64,000 bases of DNA from JAGPUQ01 sp036961295 (lineage in GTDB: Bacteria > Pseudomonadota > Gammaproteobacteria > Pseudomonadales > Porticoccaceae). Shown here piece after piece: positions 1 to 10,432 of this stretch (its first letter is position 1; each line of letters starts with the position of its first letter). The position numbers and the translations under genes were made by a program. The stretch is from contig JBALVX010000001.1 of assembly GCA_036961295.1 (NCBI GenBank), positions 806,001 to 870,000 on the forward strand. The letters are read 5' to 3'. The notes below the pieces were generated by a model. It ran no database searches, was not told the DNA's origin, and saw only the letters and a list, made by a program, of their open reading frames with translations.

Positions 1-736
1 ACTCCCCAGCGCCCAACAGATAAGCCGGTTGCGGATTAATTTTTTTGGCAAGGTTCCCACTAGTCACCAGCACCGCAGCGCCGCCTTCTAGTGGAATAGA
101 ACAATCGTAAAGATGGAATGGCGTAGCAATTGGGCGGGACTCACGCACCTTGGCTACCGATAATGCTTCAGTATCGAACATCGCCGCCTGAGGGTTCTTT
201 AGGGCCCACTCCCGAGTGGAGACTGCTACTTCAGCAAACTGTTCGGCAGTGGTGCCGTACTCGTGCATATGGCGAGTCGCGACCTGGGCGTAGATCGCCG
301 GAATAAAGGTGCCGTAAGGGAACTCGAAGGACTCGTGGCTGACCATTTTGGCCATCGACTCGGCTCCGCCCGTGCCGACCTTGGGAAACTTACCCGCCCC
401 CACACACAGCACGCTCTCGGCAATACCCTGCTGAACCGCTAGCGCTGCACGTTGGATCATCAAACCATACGTCGCACCGCCAGCGTTCATGGTATCGCCA
501 TAAAGCGGATGAATGCCCAACTCTTCGTAGAGCTGCTCGTGGACAAAGATATCCGCGTTGCCACCCGCCGCCATACCTGAGGGACAAGCGAGTAAGCCCT
601 GAATGTCGCTTGGCTTAATGCTCCACTCAGATAAAAATTGCCGAACCACCTCTATATAAAGCGCATAACCATCTTTTTCCGGGTAGCGCCCCGGTTTCAT
701 TTCCGATACTGCCGCAATGGCTACTGGGTTTGACAT
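1..736 (-). CDS. Thiolase-like protein (SCPx/lipid-transfer type), C-terminus cut by window edge
   Basis: The reading frame opens at an ATG (complement of 734-736), with a GAGAG-type ribosome site just upstream, and runs uninterrupted off the left edge, giving about 245 residues. The protein resembles the N-terminal half of thiolase-superfamily enzymes of the sterol-carrier/acetyl-CoA acetyltransferase type. It has an early MNAGGATYG segment where such enzymes normally carry the nucleophilic cysteine, followed by a VLCVGAGK strand and a YDCSIPLEGGAAVLV segment matching the family's DCSxxxDGAAA motif. I see no cysteine in the nucleophile segment, so this copy may be a thiolase-fold aldolase or a non-condensing homologue. 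The C-terminal half with the remaining active-site residues lies outside the window. A role in fatty-acid or steroid side-chain breakdown is inferred from the family only. Confidence 0.85.
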   Translation of the reverse strand, partial: MSNPVAIAAVSEMKPGRYPEKDGYALYIEVVRQFLSEWSIKPSDIQGLLACPSGMAAGGNADIFVHEQLYEELGIHPLYGDTMNAGGATYGLMIQRAALAVQQGIAESVLCVGAGKFPKVGTGGAESMAKMVSHESFEFPYGTFIPAIYAQVATRHMHEYGTTAEQFAEVAVSTREWALKNPQAAMFDTEALSVAKVRESRPIATPFHLYDCSIPLEGGAAVLVTSGNLAKKINPQPAYLLGAGE

Positions 737-910
737 AAGCTCTCTAAATTCGCCCTTGTTGTTACCGAAGGGTAACATGGCTGCGAATGGTATTTCCAGA
801 CTAAAGTTATTTTCTACTTTAGGGATACTTTATCGGCGCCCATTGTTATTATTTGTCGTTCTTTATTTTAGATAATTTTTCGACCTCCCCATGCATTGAA
901 AGGAAAAAGC

Positions 911-1660
911 ATGTCCCAACAAACCTGGAATGCAGACGAATATAAACAACATGCTTCGTTCGTACCTTCCCTAGCAAAAGATCTTATCGAGTTACTAAAC
1001 CCTCAGCCGGGCGAAACAATTCTGGATCTCGGTTGCGGTGATGGCCTGCTAACACTCGAACTTCAACAAAGCGGCTGTTCGGTAATTGGAGTGGACTCCA
1101 GCCCAGGCATGGTCGAAGCCAGTAAAAGCCGGGGGATCGAAACCTATGTTCAGGATGGCCACCACCTGAATTATCACCACACATTTGACGCGGTTTTTAG
1201 CAATGCCGCGCTGCACTGGCTAGCCCAACCGGAAAAAGTTATCGAAGGCGTGCACTCCGCCTTAAAACCAAAGGGGCGCTTTGTTGCAGAACTTGGCGGG
1301 CACGGCAATATCGCCGCACTGTTAAAAGCCATGGCCGAAGTGTTTGCAGAAAACCCAGATTTCGGTAAATTTATCCACCCCTGGTTTTTCCCAACCCTTA
1401 AAGACTATCAACACTTACTCGAGCAACATGGCTTCGAAGTCAAAACCATAACGCTTACCCCAAGGCCAACGCCACTCAGTAGTGGGCTAGAAAAGTGGTT
1501 GGAGATATTTGCCGATAGTATTACCCGCCATTTACAAGCCGAACAAAACGACGTTTTTTTATCTTCGGTAAAAGATAAGCTCCGCCCTATTCTCTATACC
1601 GAAGAACATGGATGGGTTGCCGATTATGTGCGCTTAAGGTTTGAAGCGGTAAAGACGTAG
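911..1660 (+). CDS. SAM-dependent methyltransferase (class I, trans-aconitate methyltransferase-like)
   Basis: The 249-residue protein has a Rossmann-type methyltransferase core near its N-terminus. The glycine-rich motif I is ILDLGCGDG, motif post-I is VIGVDSS, an acidic DGHHL segment follows, and AVFSNAALHWL matches the substrate-side motif of trans-aconitate/Methyltransf_11-type enzymes. The C-terminal half is helical and probably forms the substrate lid. I chose the ATG at 911, preceded by an AAAGGAAAA ribosome site, over an upstream in-frame TTG at 896. The gene is alone on the plus strand and divergent from the thiolase-like gene. The substrate cannot be read from the sequence; a small carboxylate is one possibility from family resemblance. 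Confidence 0.88.
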   Translation: MSQQTWNADEYKQHASFVPSLAKDLIELLNPQPGETILDLGCGDGLLTLELQQSGCSVIGVDSSPGMVEASKSRGIETYVQDGHHLNYHHTFDAVFSNAALHWLAQPEKVIEGVHSALKPKGRFVAELGGHGNIAALLKAMAEVFAENPDFGKFIHPWFFPTLKDYQHLLEQHGFEVKTITLTPRPTPLSSGLEKWLEIFADSITRHLQAEQNDVFLSSVKDKLRPILYTEEHGWVADYVRLRFEAVKT

Positions 1661-1800
1661 TTGGCTATACACCAGATACCCAAGATCAATAAGTACACTC
1701 AAATATGGTAGGCGGGCAGAAGAAACAAAAAATAATAAAAGCCGTGCTCCTAGGCTGGGCACCAACGTCCATATAACTCACTGTTAGAGTGCAATATTAA

Positions 1801-2175
1801 ATGAAATACAGATCACAATTCCTTTATGGTGGATTCATTATTCTGGTTGTAATCTTAAGTGCGTATGCAGCTTCATCATATACAGAAAATAAAATAGGCC
1901 GTGAGCATCTAGAGCTGCTTTATACAAGATCGGCTGTAGAAGTAAAAACATTCACTAAACTACTTGAGTTGGTTAGAGGTGATGATAAAGAGCGAACAAT
2001 TAAATATTTAGAAGCATTGTTGTTTAGTTCAAAATCTATGCTAGAGGCTACAAGCAAGCATGCGTCAACAAATGTAAAGGAATCTATTGGTAAGGAGGCT
2101 GTTGATCATATGAAAAATTATATGAACAAATATCCCTCGAGTGAAATGCACTCTAACCAATCGCTCAACCGCTAA
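1801..2175 (+). CDS. Small hypothetical protein with one N-terminal membrane segment
   Basis: This 124-residue frame has a short basic N-terminus followed by a hydrophobic stretch (about residues 9-25) that could be a signal anchor. The rest is a charged, probably helical region ending in a polar tail with several Ser and Asn. It resembles the periplasmic or coiled segment of a sensor but carries no domain I recognise. The gene is clearly richer in A and T than its neighbours, and I see no strong ribosome site before the ATG, so it may be a recent arrival or a remnant. A bidirectional hairpin terminator lies about 65 bases downstream. Coding status is likely but unproven. Confidence 0.5.
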   Translation: MKYRSQFLYGGFIILVVILSAYAASSYTENKIGREHLELLYTRSAVEVKTFTKLLELVRGDDKERTIKYLEALLFSSKSMLEATSKHASTNVKESIGKEAVDHMKNYMNKYPSSEMHSNQSLNR

Positions 2176-2240
2176 TGCTCCTCCTTCCCCTAGTTCACCA
2201 CCCTCCTTCTCACCAAGCGAACTTAAATCTAAGATACAAA

Positions 2241-2265
2241 AAAGCCCGCTTCTAAGCGGGCTTTT
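2241..2265. terminator. Bidirectional hairpin terminator
   Basis: AAAGCCCGCTT pairs perfectly with AAGCGGGCTTT across a two-base loop, with A and T runs outside, so it can serve both strands. It lies between the small plus-strand gene (ending 2175) and the minus-strand tRNA-Pro (ending 2290), and probably terminates both transcripts. Confidence 0.85.
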
Positions 2266-2289
2266 AGCTAATCAATGTATAAAATATTT

Positions 2290-2366
2290 TGGTCGGAGCG
2301 GCCGGATTTGAACCGACGACCACCACACCCCCAGTGTGGTGCGCTACCAAGCTGCGCTACGCTCCG
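2290..2366 (-). tRNA. tRNA-Pro (GGG)
   Basis: The complement folds as a 77-nt cloverleaf. The acceptor stem is CGGAGCG/CGCTCCG. The anticodon stem CCACA/TGTGG encloses the loop CTGGGGG with anticodon GGG, and the T-loop is GTTCGAATC. The 3' CCA is encoded. It sits downstream of the ihfA-merR pair on the same strand and ahead of the shared terminator; tRNA-Pro beside ihfA is common in gammaproteobacteria. Confidence 0.96.
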
Positions 2367-2490
2367 ATACTTACAAAAGGTCTCTGCGAGGAGGCGCACA
2401 TGATACTCAATGCCGCTGGCAAAGCAAGTGGGTCTTGAGTTTTGCACGAATAAATAATGGACTGGAATAGACTAAGCACTTGATGTCGAG

Positions 2491-2535
2491 TCTGTTTTAT
2501 TAGGTTGTCTTATTAAGTAGCCTTATTGAGCTGCC
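2491..2535. repeat. Degenerate ~15-bp tandem repeat after the MerR gene
   Basis: Three consecutive ~15-base units (starting 2491, 2506 and 2521) share a TTATTa/g core with spacing kept at about 15. They lie just past the stop codon of the MerR-type gene on its downstream side. No gene, promoter or hairpin explains them. The rest of 2370-2550 appears empty. Confidence 0.5.
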
Positions 2536-2550
2536 CTACCGAGTCTAACT

Positions 2551-2907
2551 TCAGACTTTGAGTACGGAAAGCACGTCTTCTAGCTCGGTAATGGTCTGCT
2601 CGATAATTTGACGAATTTGGGTGGCTTCTTCCTTAACAGTATCACCACCGAGACGCTGACGGGCACCGCCAATGGTAAAACCTTGATCGTAGAGCAGAGA
2701 GCGTATCTGACGAATAAGCAGTACGTCCTGACGCTGATAGTAGCGACGATTACCACGGCGCTTAACCGGGCTTAGCATGGGAAATTCCTGCTCCCAGTAG
2801 CGCAATACGTGGGGCTTTACGTCACACAGTTCGCTGACTTCACCGATAGTAAAATAACGTTTACCGGGAATCGTAGGTAGTTGATCGTTGTTACTCGGTT
2901 CCAACAT
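2551..2907 (-). CDS. MerR-family transcriptional regulator (ihfA-linked)
   Basis: This 118-residue protein has the MerR winged-helix signature at residues 16-85: [21 protein letters not shown], then [15 protein letters not shown]-terminal helix (about 90-118) is suited to coiled-coil dimerisation. There is no C-terminal cysteine cluster, so it is probably not a metal sensor. It starts inside the end of ihfA (17-base overlap), which implies co-transcription and translational coupling with pheST-ihfA. A small MerR protein in this exact place is conserved in gammaproteobacteria. Its target genes are unknown to me. Confidence 0.93.
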   Translation of the reverse strand: MLEPSNNDQLPTIPGKRYFTIGEVSELCDVKPHVLRYWEQEFPMLSPVKRRGNRRYYQRQDVLLIRQIRSLLYDQGFTIGGARQRLGGDTVKEEATQIRQIIEQTITELEDVLSVLKV

Positions 2908-3190
2908 AACTTTCTACCTTTGCTTTTAATTTTTGACCGGGTTTAAAAGTTACTACTCGGCGTGCAGTGATCGGAATTTCTTCACCGGTTTTAGGATTAC
3001 GACCTGGTCGAGAGCATTTATCGCGCAAATCAAAATTGCCAAAACTGGACAACTTAACCTGCTGATTGGCTTCGAGTGCTGAACGAATTTCTTCAAAAAA
3101 AGATTCTACAATTTCTTTGGCCTCACGCTTATTGAGGCCAAGTTCTTCATATAACATTTCAGCTATGTCGGCTTTTGTGAGCGCGCTCAT
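2891..3190 (-). CDS. ihfA: Integration host factor subunit alpha
   Basis: This 99-residue HU/IHF-fold protein begins [18 protein letters not shown] and contains [10 protein letters not shown] and the DNA-intercalating arm [12 protein letters not shown], where Pro kinks the DNA minor groove. IHF is a heterodimer with IhfB that bends DNA in replication, recombination and transcription. Length and motifs match IhfA, and its place after pheT (3-base gap) is the standard proteobacterial arrangement. The MerR gene overlaps its 3' end. Confidence 0.98.
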   Translation of the reverse strand: MSALTKADIAEMLYEELGLNKREAKEIVESFFEEIRSALEANQQVKLSSFGNFDLRDKCSRPGRNPKTGEEIPITARRVVTFKPGQKLKAKVESYVGTE

Positions 3191-3193
3191 TCG

Positions 3194-5605
3194 CTATCTC
3201 CGTAAACTGGCTCCGAACTGATCTTCGAGAGCTCTAATCACTGTTTCTTCCGCAGTATTCACTTCGTGATCCGACAGAGTGCGTGATTTGTTCTGGAAGG
3301 TCAAGCCCAAACCGATACTTTTACTATGTTTTTCAACACCTTTGCCTTGATAAACATCAAAAACCTTTAACTCTGTAAGGTATTCGCCTGAGTTAGCACG
3401 CACAATTGCTGTTAAATCCGACACGGAAATCTGTTGATCAACAACGACGGCAATGTCCCGCCGCACCTCGGGGAAACGGCTAATCTGACTGAGTTGATCA
3501 ACCGGGTTGGCCCGCAAGTGCTCCAGGTACAGCTCGAACAGGAATACAGGCTGATCGAGGTCGAGGGCTTTCTGTATAACCGGGTTCAACTTACCGATAT
3601 AACCTACTATTTTTTCCTGGTTAAATTTGATTTCTAGCGTTTGTCCGGGATGCAGTGCATCGAGGTTTCCTACGATATGTTCGACTTTATCGGCAACCCC
3701 GATAGCCGTTAACAGGGCTTCGACGTCACCTTTGATATCGTAAAAATCAACGTCCTCGGTCGTGTTATTCCAATTTTCACTGGAGCGTTTTCCGGTGATG
3801 ACTCCCGCCACCGTCGGCCACTGCTCACCCGCGGCATGGCTGGCAAAGCGCAGGCCGGTTTCGAATAAACGCACCCTGCTCTGCTGGCGATTAATATTGT
3901 ATTGCAATGCCGACAGTAAGCCCGGCCATAAGCTGGTGCGCATCACTGCCATGTCCGCGCTGATGGGGTTGGTAATCGCCACGGCCTCCTGACCAGGGTT
4001 AAAGAGCTGCTGCAGTTGCGGTGCGATAAAACTGTAGGTAATGGCCTCCTGATACCCCCGGTTAACCAGAGTTGCCCTTATAGGGTTTAGCGGGTTCGGA
4101 GCAGATGCTTTAATTTCTGGGGCCAGGGTTAATTGCGATTTGGGCAGTTTGTTGTAACCGTAGATACGGGCAATCTCTTCGATCAAGTCTGCCTCGATCG
4201 ACAAATCAAAACGCCAGAACGGGATTTGGAAGTGCCAGGTTTCATCCCCGGCCTCTCCTGCTGTATTGAGCAACTGCAAACCCAGGCTGTTGAGAATGGT
4301 TAAGATTCTATCGCTTGCTATCTCCAGCTTGAGCAGACGTTTAATCTGCGCTGCACGCAAAGTGACATTAAGACGCGGCGGTAATTCATCCGCTAATTCT
4401 GTACACACGGCTGGCCCGGCTTTGCCTCCCGCTATTTCCTGCAATAACTGCGTGGCGCGCTCAAGTGCAATCATCGGCAGCTCTGGATCAACCCCGCGCT
4501 CAAAACGATGGGATGAATCGGTATGCAAACCGTACTGGCGCGCCTTACCGGCGATGGTCAGCGGATTAAAGTGCGCGCTCTCAAAGAAAATATCGACGGT
4601 ATCGTCGGATACGCCACTGTGCTGCCCGCCCATAATACCGGCGATGGCTAAGGCCTGCTGGCCATCAGCGATAACCAGAGTTTCGGTATCGAGTTTTAAT
4701 TCAGCGCCGTCGAGTAAGGTTATGCTTTCGTCGCTGCGCGCATAACGTACTTCAATCGCAACATTCAATTTAGCCAGGTCAAAGCCATGTAAGGGTTGCC
4801 CCAGCTCGAGCATGACAAAATTGGTGATATCGACCACGGGGTGAATACTACGAATGCCGCTGCGGCGGAGTTTTTCCTGCATCCACAAAGGTGTTTCGGC
4901 ACTGGGATTAATACCGCGAACCACTCGGCCCGCATAACGAGGACAAGCGCTCCCCGCCGTTAAGCTCACATTAAAGGTATCTTTAATGTCTCCAGCAACC
5001 TCCCCGGCAATATTAGCGGGAAGAGCTTCGATTCTAGTCCACGTTGATGTAGTGTTATTAAGCACCGCGATCTCTCGGGTCAGGCCAATAATACTCAGGC
5101 AATCGCCTCGGTTTGGAGTCAAATCTACTTCAATCAAGTTGTCGTCGAGCTGTAAGTAATCCCGCACATTCGCACCGGTCTCGGCGCTGGTGGGTAATTC
5201 AAATAAACCATCGCTGTCGTCGGACAGGCCCAGCTCTGATGCAGAGCACAACATACCGAAGGATTCGACGCCCCGGAGTTTAGCTTTTTTAATAGTGAAG
5301 TCGCCGGGTAAGGTCGCACCCACCGTGGCAAAGGGTACCTTTAAACCGACGCGGGCATTGGGTGCACCGCAGACCACGTTAAACGCTTCGTTGTTTGCAC
5401 CTTGCACGGTACAGACTTTTAATTTATCCGCATCCGGGTGCTTTTCTGCAGAGGTAATCTCTCCAACCAGAACGCCGGAAAAATTTGCGGCAGCAGGCTC
5501 TACGGCATCGACTTCCAGGCCGGCCATAGTCAGTTGCTCGATTAACTCTTCGGTCGCGGCATCGACTTCAACATGTTCCCGTAACCAGGATTCACTTACT
5601 TTCAT
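3194..5605 (-). CDS. pheT: Phenylalanine--tRNA ligase beta subunit
   Basis: At 803 residues this is the usual length for bacterial PheT. The N-terminal tRNA-binding EMAP-like domain (about residues 40-150) contains the VCGAPNARVGLKVP segment. B3/B4 domains follow with VDLTPNRGDCLS, then a B5 helical region (about 405-480), a catalytic-like core, and a C-terminal ferredoxin-fold anticodon-binding domain (about 710-803). With PheS it forms the alpha2-beta2 enzyme that charges tRNA-Phe and edits mischarged tyrosine. It lies between pheS and ihfA in one operon. The 62-base pheS-pheT gap holds a 14-bp tandem duplication. Confidence 0.98.
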   Translation of the reverse strand: MKVSESWLREHVEVDAATEELIEQLTMAGLEVDAVEPAAANFSGVLVGEITSAEKHPDADKLKVCTVQGANNEAFNVVCGAPNARVGLKVPFATVGATLPGDFTIKKAKLRGVESFGMLCSASELGLSDDSDGLFELPTSAETGANVRDYLQLDDNLIEVDLTPNRGDCLSIIGLTREIAVLNNTTSTWTRIEALPANIAGEVAGDIKDTFNVSLTAGSACPRYAGRVVRGINPSAETPLWMQEKLRRSGIRSIHPVVDITNFVMLELGQPLHGFDLAKLNVAIEVRYARSDESITLLDGAELKLDTETLVIADGQQALAIAGIMGGQHSGVSDDTVDIFFESAHFNPLTIAGKARQYGLHTDSSHRFERGVDPELPMIALERATQLLQEIAGGKAGPAVCTELADELPPRLNVTLRAAQIKRLLKLEIASDRILTILNSLGLQLLNTAGEAGDETWHFQIPFWRFDLSIEADLIEEIARIYGYNKLPKSQLTLAPEIKASAPNPLNPIRATLVNRGYQEAITYSFIAPQLQQLFNPGQEAVAITNPISADMAVMRTSLWPGLLSALQYNINRQQSRVRLFETGLRFASHAAGEQWPTVAGVITGKRSSENWNNTTEDVDFYDIKGDVEALLTAIGVADKVEHIVGNLDALHPGQTLEIKFNQEKIVGYIGKLNPVIQKALDLDQPVFLFELYLEHLRANPVDQLSQISRFPEVRRDIAVVVDQQISVSDLTAIVRANSGEYLTELKVFDVYQGKGVEKHSKSIGLGLTFQNKSRTLSDHEVNTAEETVIRALEDQFGASLRR

Positions 5606-5635
5606 ATTTGCTGACTTCTATAATAATTTGACGTT

Positions 5636-5663
5636 GCTTATTTGGTGCTGCTTATTTGGTACC
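5636..5663. repeat. 14-bp tandem duplication between pheS and pheT
   Basis: GCTTATTTGGTGCT (5636-5649) is followed at once by GCTTATTTGGTACC (5650-5663), differing only in the last three bases. The pair lies in the gap after the pheS stop codon (5668-5670). It resembles the other short boundary repeats in this window. Confidence 0.8.
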
Positions 5664-5667
5664 TTGA

Positions 5668-6708
<1,041 letters not shown>

Positions 6709-6715
6709 TTATTTT

Positions 6716-6743
6716 GAATGCTGATGCGTGAGTGCTGATATTT
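6716..6743. repeat. 14-bp imperfect tandem duplication upstream of pheS
   Basis: GAATGCTGATGCGT (6716-6729) and GAGTGCTGATATTT (6730-6743) form two adjacent copies sharing the core TGCTGAT. They lie in the pheS leader, between the rplT terminator and the pheS start codon. Confidence 0.6.
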
Positions 6744-6802
6744 AAGTAGTAATAATAGCCGGTACCAGGAAATAAGTGCACAAAACCTGAGTATAAAAAC
6801 CG

Positions 6803-6845
6803 GAATATAAAAAAACAGGGGAAGAGCCGAAGCGCTTCCCCTGTT
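6803..6845 (-). terminator. Intrinsic terminator between rplT and pheS
   Basis: On the minus strand AACAGGGGAAG and CTTCCCCTGTT form an 11-bp perfect stem followed by a run of seven T. It lies just past the rplT stop codon and ahead of pheS. It may end the infC-rpmI-rplT transcript, or act as a regulated attenuator ahead of pheST, as this position does in enterobacteria. Confidence 0.88.
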
Positions 6846-6897
6846 ACGTCCTAATACTGATTCGTTGTACTGGGCACGATGCCAGCACAACAAAAAA

Positions 6898-7254
6898 TCA
6901 GGACAGCGCAGCTTTCGCCTGGGCGACAATGCCGCCAAATGCGCTTTTATCGTGCACTGCAAGATCAGCAAGAACTTTGCGATCCAGCTCGATATTGGCT
7001 TTTTTAAGCCCGGCAATCAATCTGCTGTAGCTGATGCCTTCCACTCGCGCCTGTGCGTTGATACGGGCGATCCACAGTACGCGAAACGTACGCTTCTTAA
7101 CGCGCCGATCTCGGTAGGCGTACTGTCCTGCTTTGGTAACAGCCTGTTTCGCTACGCGGTAAACCCGGCTGCGAGCACCGTAATAACCTTTAGCTTGTTT
7201 TAAAACCTTCTTGTGACGGCGATGAGCCGTAACACCCCTTTTTACTCTGGGCAT
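6898..7254 (-). CDS. rplT: 50S ribosomal protein L20
   Basis: At 118 residues this has the standard L20 length and sequence: [34 protein letters not shown], then a helical C-terminal domain with [13 protein letters not shown]20 binds 23S rRNA early in large-subunit assembly and in related bacteria represses its own operon by binding the rpmI-rplT messenger. It is third in the infC-rpmI-rplT operon, and the 148-base rpmI-rplT gap could hold leader structure. Confidence 0.98.
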   Translation of the reverse strand: MPRVKRGVTAHRRHKKVLKQAKGYYGARSRVYRVAKQAVTKAGQYAYRDRRVKKRTFRVLWIARINAQARVEGISYSRLIAGLKKANIELDRKVLADLAVHDKSAFGGIVAQAKAALS

Positions 7255-7402
7255 TGCTATATCCTCGTGTTTGTCTGACCGTGGCTGTGCTTAGTTGAAG
7301 CAAGGTATCGGGTCAATAAATAAAATACTGTGTGTCTTTTCCTTAGGAAATGTCGTTAGAACGAGCCGTTAAAACCCATTACAACAATCCGCGAAGAGCG
7401 GA

Positions 7403-7594
7403 TTAGATACGCAGCATACGATCGACCAGTGGCGAGTCCGACGCGGTGAGACGGCTAGTGCCGCGCAACTGACGCTTTCGCTTGGTGGTCATTTTGGTGA
7501 GGATATGGCTCTTGAAAGCGTGTTTGTGCTTATAGCCAGACGCGGTTTTTTTAAACCGCTTGGCAGCACCGCTGTGTGTTTTTGCTTTTGGCAT
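7403..7594 (-). CDS. rpmI: 50S ribosomal protein L35
   Basis: This small basic protein of 63 residues opens [20 protein letters not shown] and contains the [11 protein letters not shown] and KRKRQLRG segments diagnostic of L35. It is a structural protein of the large ribosomal subunit. It sits between infC and rplT, the near-universal bacterial order, and is probably translated in concert with rplT. Confidence 0.98.
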   Translation of the reverse strand: MPKAKTHSGAAKRFKKTASGYKHKHAFKSHILTKMTTKRKRQLRGTSRLTASDSPLVDRMLRI

Positions 7595-7713
7595 TTTTGT
7601 CTCCAGTTAAGTGGCCTGGTGTGTATTGCTACAGCTCAGGCTCTGTGGTTTTAGTACAACAACATCCGATATTACCGCCGGTCAGTCTGCCAAAAGGCTG
7701 AACACAGTCGGTT

Positions 7714-8262
7714 TTAGGATTTCTTCTTACTTCTGGGAGCAATGACCATGGTCAATTGCCGCCCTTCCATCTTTGGAAATTGCTCAACATTGCCGAGTTC
7801 CTCAAGGTCTTGCTCAATACGTTTGAGCATTTCCATACCGAGTTCCTGATGGGCCATTTCGCGGCCCCGGTAACGCAAGGTTATTTTAGCTTTGTCGCCA
7901 TTTTCCAAAAAACGAGTCACATTACGCAGTTTTATCTGGTAATCCGCCTCTTCCGTACCCGGGCGAAATTTCATTTCTTTCACCTGGGTTTGTTTTTGCT
8001 TTTTGCGCTGAGAAGCCTGTAGCTTTTTAGCTTCGAAGACATGCTTGCCATAATCCATCAATTTGCAAACCGGTGGCTCGCCGTCGGGGGCAATTTCGAC
8101 CAAATCTACGCCAGCTGTAACGGCCTGTTGACGGGCCTCTTCTATCGTTACAACACCTAGTTGATCGCCCTCTACACCGATTAAACGTATTTCCGTGACG
8201 CCTTCGATTTCTTCATTAAGCCTGGAGCGTTTACTTGGCCCCTTGCTATAGCTTTTCTTAAT
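7714..8262 (-). CDS. infC: Translation initiation factor IF-3 (AUU start)
   Basis: The frame reads ATT AAG AAA AGC from 8262, with an AGGAG ribosome site (complement of 8272-8276) nine bases ahead, giving 182 residues. The N-terminal domain contains [16 protein letters not shown] linker follows, then the C-terminal domain with [34 protein letters not shown] and a lysine-rich end. IF-3 keeps subunits apart and rejects non-standard start codons, so its AUU start is the classical autoregulatory device: IF-3 represses its own translation. I see no in-frame ATG giving a full N-terminal domain. It lies 123 bases after thrS, as in enterobacteria. Confidence 0.96.
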   Translation of the reverse strand: MKKSYSKGPSKRSRLNEEIEGVTEIRLIGVEGDQLGVVTIEEARQQAVTAGVDLVEIAPDGEPPVCKLMDYGKHVFEAKKLQASQRKKQKQTQVKEMKFRPGTEEADYQIKLRNVTRFLENGDKAKITLRYRGREMAHQELGMEMLKRIEQDLEELGNVEQFPKMEGRQLTMVIAPRSKKKS

Positions 8263-8385
8263 AACGCAATACTCCTGATTGATTCAAAATTACCACTGCC
8301 TTCAATAATGGCTTCAACAACAGCCTGAAACCGACGAAGATAAGTTCCTCCTCGCCAGGGCAATGATCGTTAATATCTTGTGTCC

Positions 8386-10323
8386 TTAGTCTTCAACCTG
8401 AACGCCAGCAAGCAGACGCCCGCGACGTTCCACTTGCTCGGTGAGTAGCTCGGCAAACTGTTCCACTGAGATGGAACCCCGATCTTCTCCTTCACGAGTG
8501 CGGACAGCCACGGATAGGGTTTCGACCTCTTTGTCACCAACAACAAGGAGATAAGGAATCTTCTGTAAAGTGTGCTCGCGGATTTTAAAGCCGATCTTCT
8601 CATTTCTCAAGTCATTTATCACCCGGAAGCCTTTGTTTTGTAAGGTTTCGGTGATTTTCACTGCATAATCGGCCTGTTTGTCGGTAATATTCAGCACAAC
8701 GGCCTGTGTTGGCGCCAGCCAGGGAGGAAACGCCCCTTCGTATTGCTCGATCAAAATACCGATAAAACGCTCGAAGGAACCCAGCACCGCCCGATGCAAC
8801 ATCACCGGTGTTTGGCGAGAACCGTCCTCGGCGACGTACTGGGCGTCGAGGCGTTCGGGCATGGAGAAATCCACCTGAATGGTACCCAACTGCCAAACCC
8901 GACCGATGCAGTCCTTCAAAGAGAACTCAATTTTTGGTCCGTAGAAGGCGCCCTCTCCGGGCAACAGTTCCCAATCGAGCTTTTGCGTATCCAGAGCTTC
9001 CGCGAGGGCTTTCTCAGCTCTGTCCCAGACTTCGTCCGAGCCTACTCTTTGCTCCGGGCGTGTCGATAAGCGGTAAATCACTTCGTCAAAGCCAAAGTCG
9101 GCATAGATTTTGTGGAGGAAGTCGATAAAGGTGGCAACTTCATCCTGCACCTGAGCTTCGGTGCAAAAGATATGGGCATCGTCCTGAGTAAAACCGCGTA
9201 CCCGCATAATGCCGTGCAGCGAACCGGAAGGCTCGTTGCGGTGACAGGAGCCGAACTCGGCTAAGCGCAGGGGTAAATCCCGGTAGCTTTTTAAACCCTG
9301 GTTGTAGATCTGCACGTGGCAGGGACAGTTCATCGGTTTAACCGCGAAATCCCGGTCATCGACATGCAGTGAAAACATATCGTCGCCAAACTTATCGGCG
9401 TGCCCGGATTTTTCCCACAACGAGAAATCGACGAGCTGCGGCGTACGAATTTCTTTGTAGTCCGCCAGGCGCTGCATTTCGCGCATATATTCTTCGATAA
9501 CGGTGTAGACGCTCCAACCCTTGGGGTGCCAAAACACCATGCCCGGCGCTTCTTCCTGCATATGAAACAGGTCGAGCTTTTTGCCGATTTTTCGATGGTC
9601 GCGTTTTTCCGCTTCTTCAATACGGCGTAAGTAGGCCTTCAGTGCCTTCTTATTGCCCCAGGCAGTACCGTAGATGCGCTGCAACATCGCGTTGTTAGAA
9701 TCGCCACGCCAATAGGCGCCCGCTACTTTGGTTAGTTTAAAGGCGACTATTTTGCCGGTGCTGGGTACATGAGGGCCACGGCAGAGATCGGTAAAGTCTC
9801 CCTGACTATAAAGAGACACATCTTCGCCAGCTGGAATCGAGCCAATAATTTCCGCTTTATAGTCTTCGCCGATGCTTTTGAAATGCTCGACGGCTTCGTC
9901 GCGAGGCTTAACCGCTCGGGACACAAGCAGATCTGCCTTCGATAGCTCAGTCATTTTGGCTTCGATGGCGATTAAATCTTCAGTGCTGAAGGCGCGCTCG
10001 TAAGCGAAGTCGTAGTAGAAGCCGTCGTCGATCACCGGGCCGATGGTAACCTGAGCCTCGGGAAATAAGTGTTTAACCGCCTGCGCCAATAAGTGAGCGC
10101 AGGAGTGTCGAATGACTTCGAGGCCATCGGCGTCGCGCTCGGTGATAATCGCTAACTGGCTATCGGTTTCGATCAGATAAGAGGTGTCGACCAAGTCATC
10201 GTTAACCCTGCCCGCCAATGCTGCTTTGGCTAAGCCGGGGCCGATATCGAGGGCCACGTCGTGCACGGAAACTGGGTGGTCAAAACTGCGGACACTACCG
10301 TCCGGAAGGGTAACTTGAGGCAT
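8386..10323 (-). CDS. thrS: Threonine--tRNA ligase
   Basis: This is a full-length 645-residue class II synthetase. It has an N-terminal TGS domain (about residues 1-60), then the SAD editing domain with [11 protein letters not shown] (which removes serine from tRNA-Thr), the catalytic core, and a C-terminal anticodon-binding domain (about 540-645). Zinc-site and class II motifs are visible: [17 protein letters not shown] and [11 protein letters not shown]. It starts with ATG at 10323 downstream of tRNA-Val and precedes infC on the same strand. In enterobacteria thrS controls its own translation through a tRNA-like leader; I did not identify such a structure here. Confidence 0.98.
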   Translation of the reverse strand: MPQVTLPDGSVRSFDHPVSVHDVALDIGPGLAKAALAGRVNDDLVDTSYLIETDSQLAIITERDADGLEVIRHSCAHLLAQAVKHLFPEAQVTIGPVIDDGFYYDFAYERAFSTEDLIAIEAKMTELSKADLLVSRAVKPRDEAVEHFKSIGEDYKAEIIGSIPAGEDVSLYSQGDFTDLCRGPHVPSTGKIVAFKLTKVAGAYWRGDSNNAMLQRIYGTAWGNKKALKAYLRRIEEAEKRDHRKIGKKLDLFHMQEEAPGMVFWHPKGWSVYTVIEEYMREMQRLADYKEIRTPQLVDFSLWEKSGHADKFGDDMFSLHVDDRDFAVKPMNCPCHVQIYNQGLKSYRDLPLRLAEFGSCHRNEPSGSLHGIMRVRGFTQDDAHIFCTEAQVQDEVATFIDFLHKIYADFGFDEVIYRLSTRPEQRVGSDEVWDRAEKALAEALDTQKLDWELLPGEGAFYGPKIEFSLKDCIGRVWQLGTIQVDFSMPERLDAQYVAEDGSRQTPVMLHRAVLGSFERFIGILIEQYEGAFPPWLAPTQAVVLNITDKQADYAVKITETLQNKGFRVINDLRNEKIGFKIREHTLQKIPYLLVVGDKEVETLSVAVRTREGEDRGSISVEQFAELLTEQVERRGRLLAGVQVED

Positions 10324-10432
10324 ACTTTATTTCCTTCTCAGTGGTGACCCCTACCAAAGGCCACTTGATGTACTGGGCTAACTCGCTTAAAACTTAGCTG
10401 CCCAATAGCTTAATTTGCCCAGGCATTATATT

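Noticed and set aside
1751..1770. GTGCTC...GGGCAC hairpin as a terminator of the methyltransferase
   Set aside because: The stem is only six pairs with a G-T, and no T run follows.
8181..8363. 60-codon frame overlapping the start of infC
   Set aside because: It is a different frame of the region where infC, with its AUU start and AGGAG site, is complete, and it has no family resemblance.
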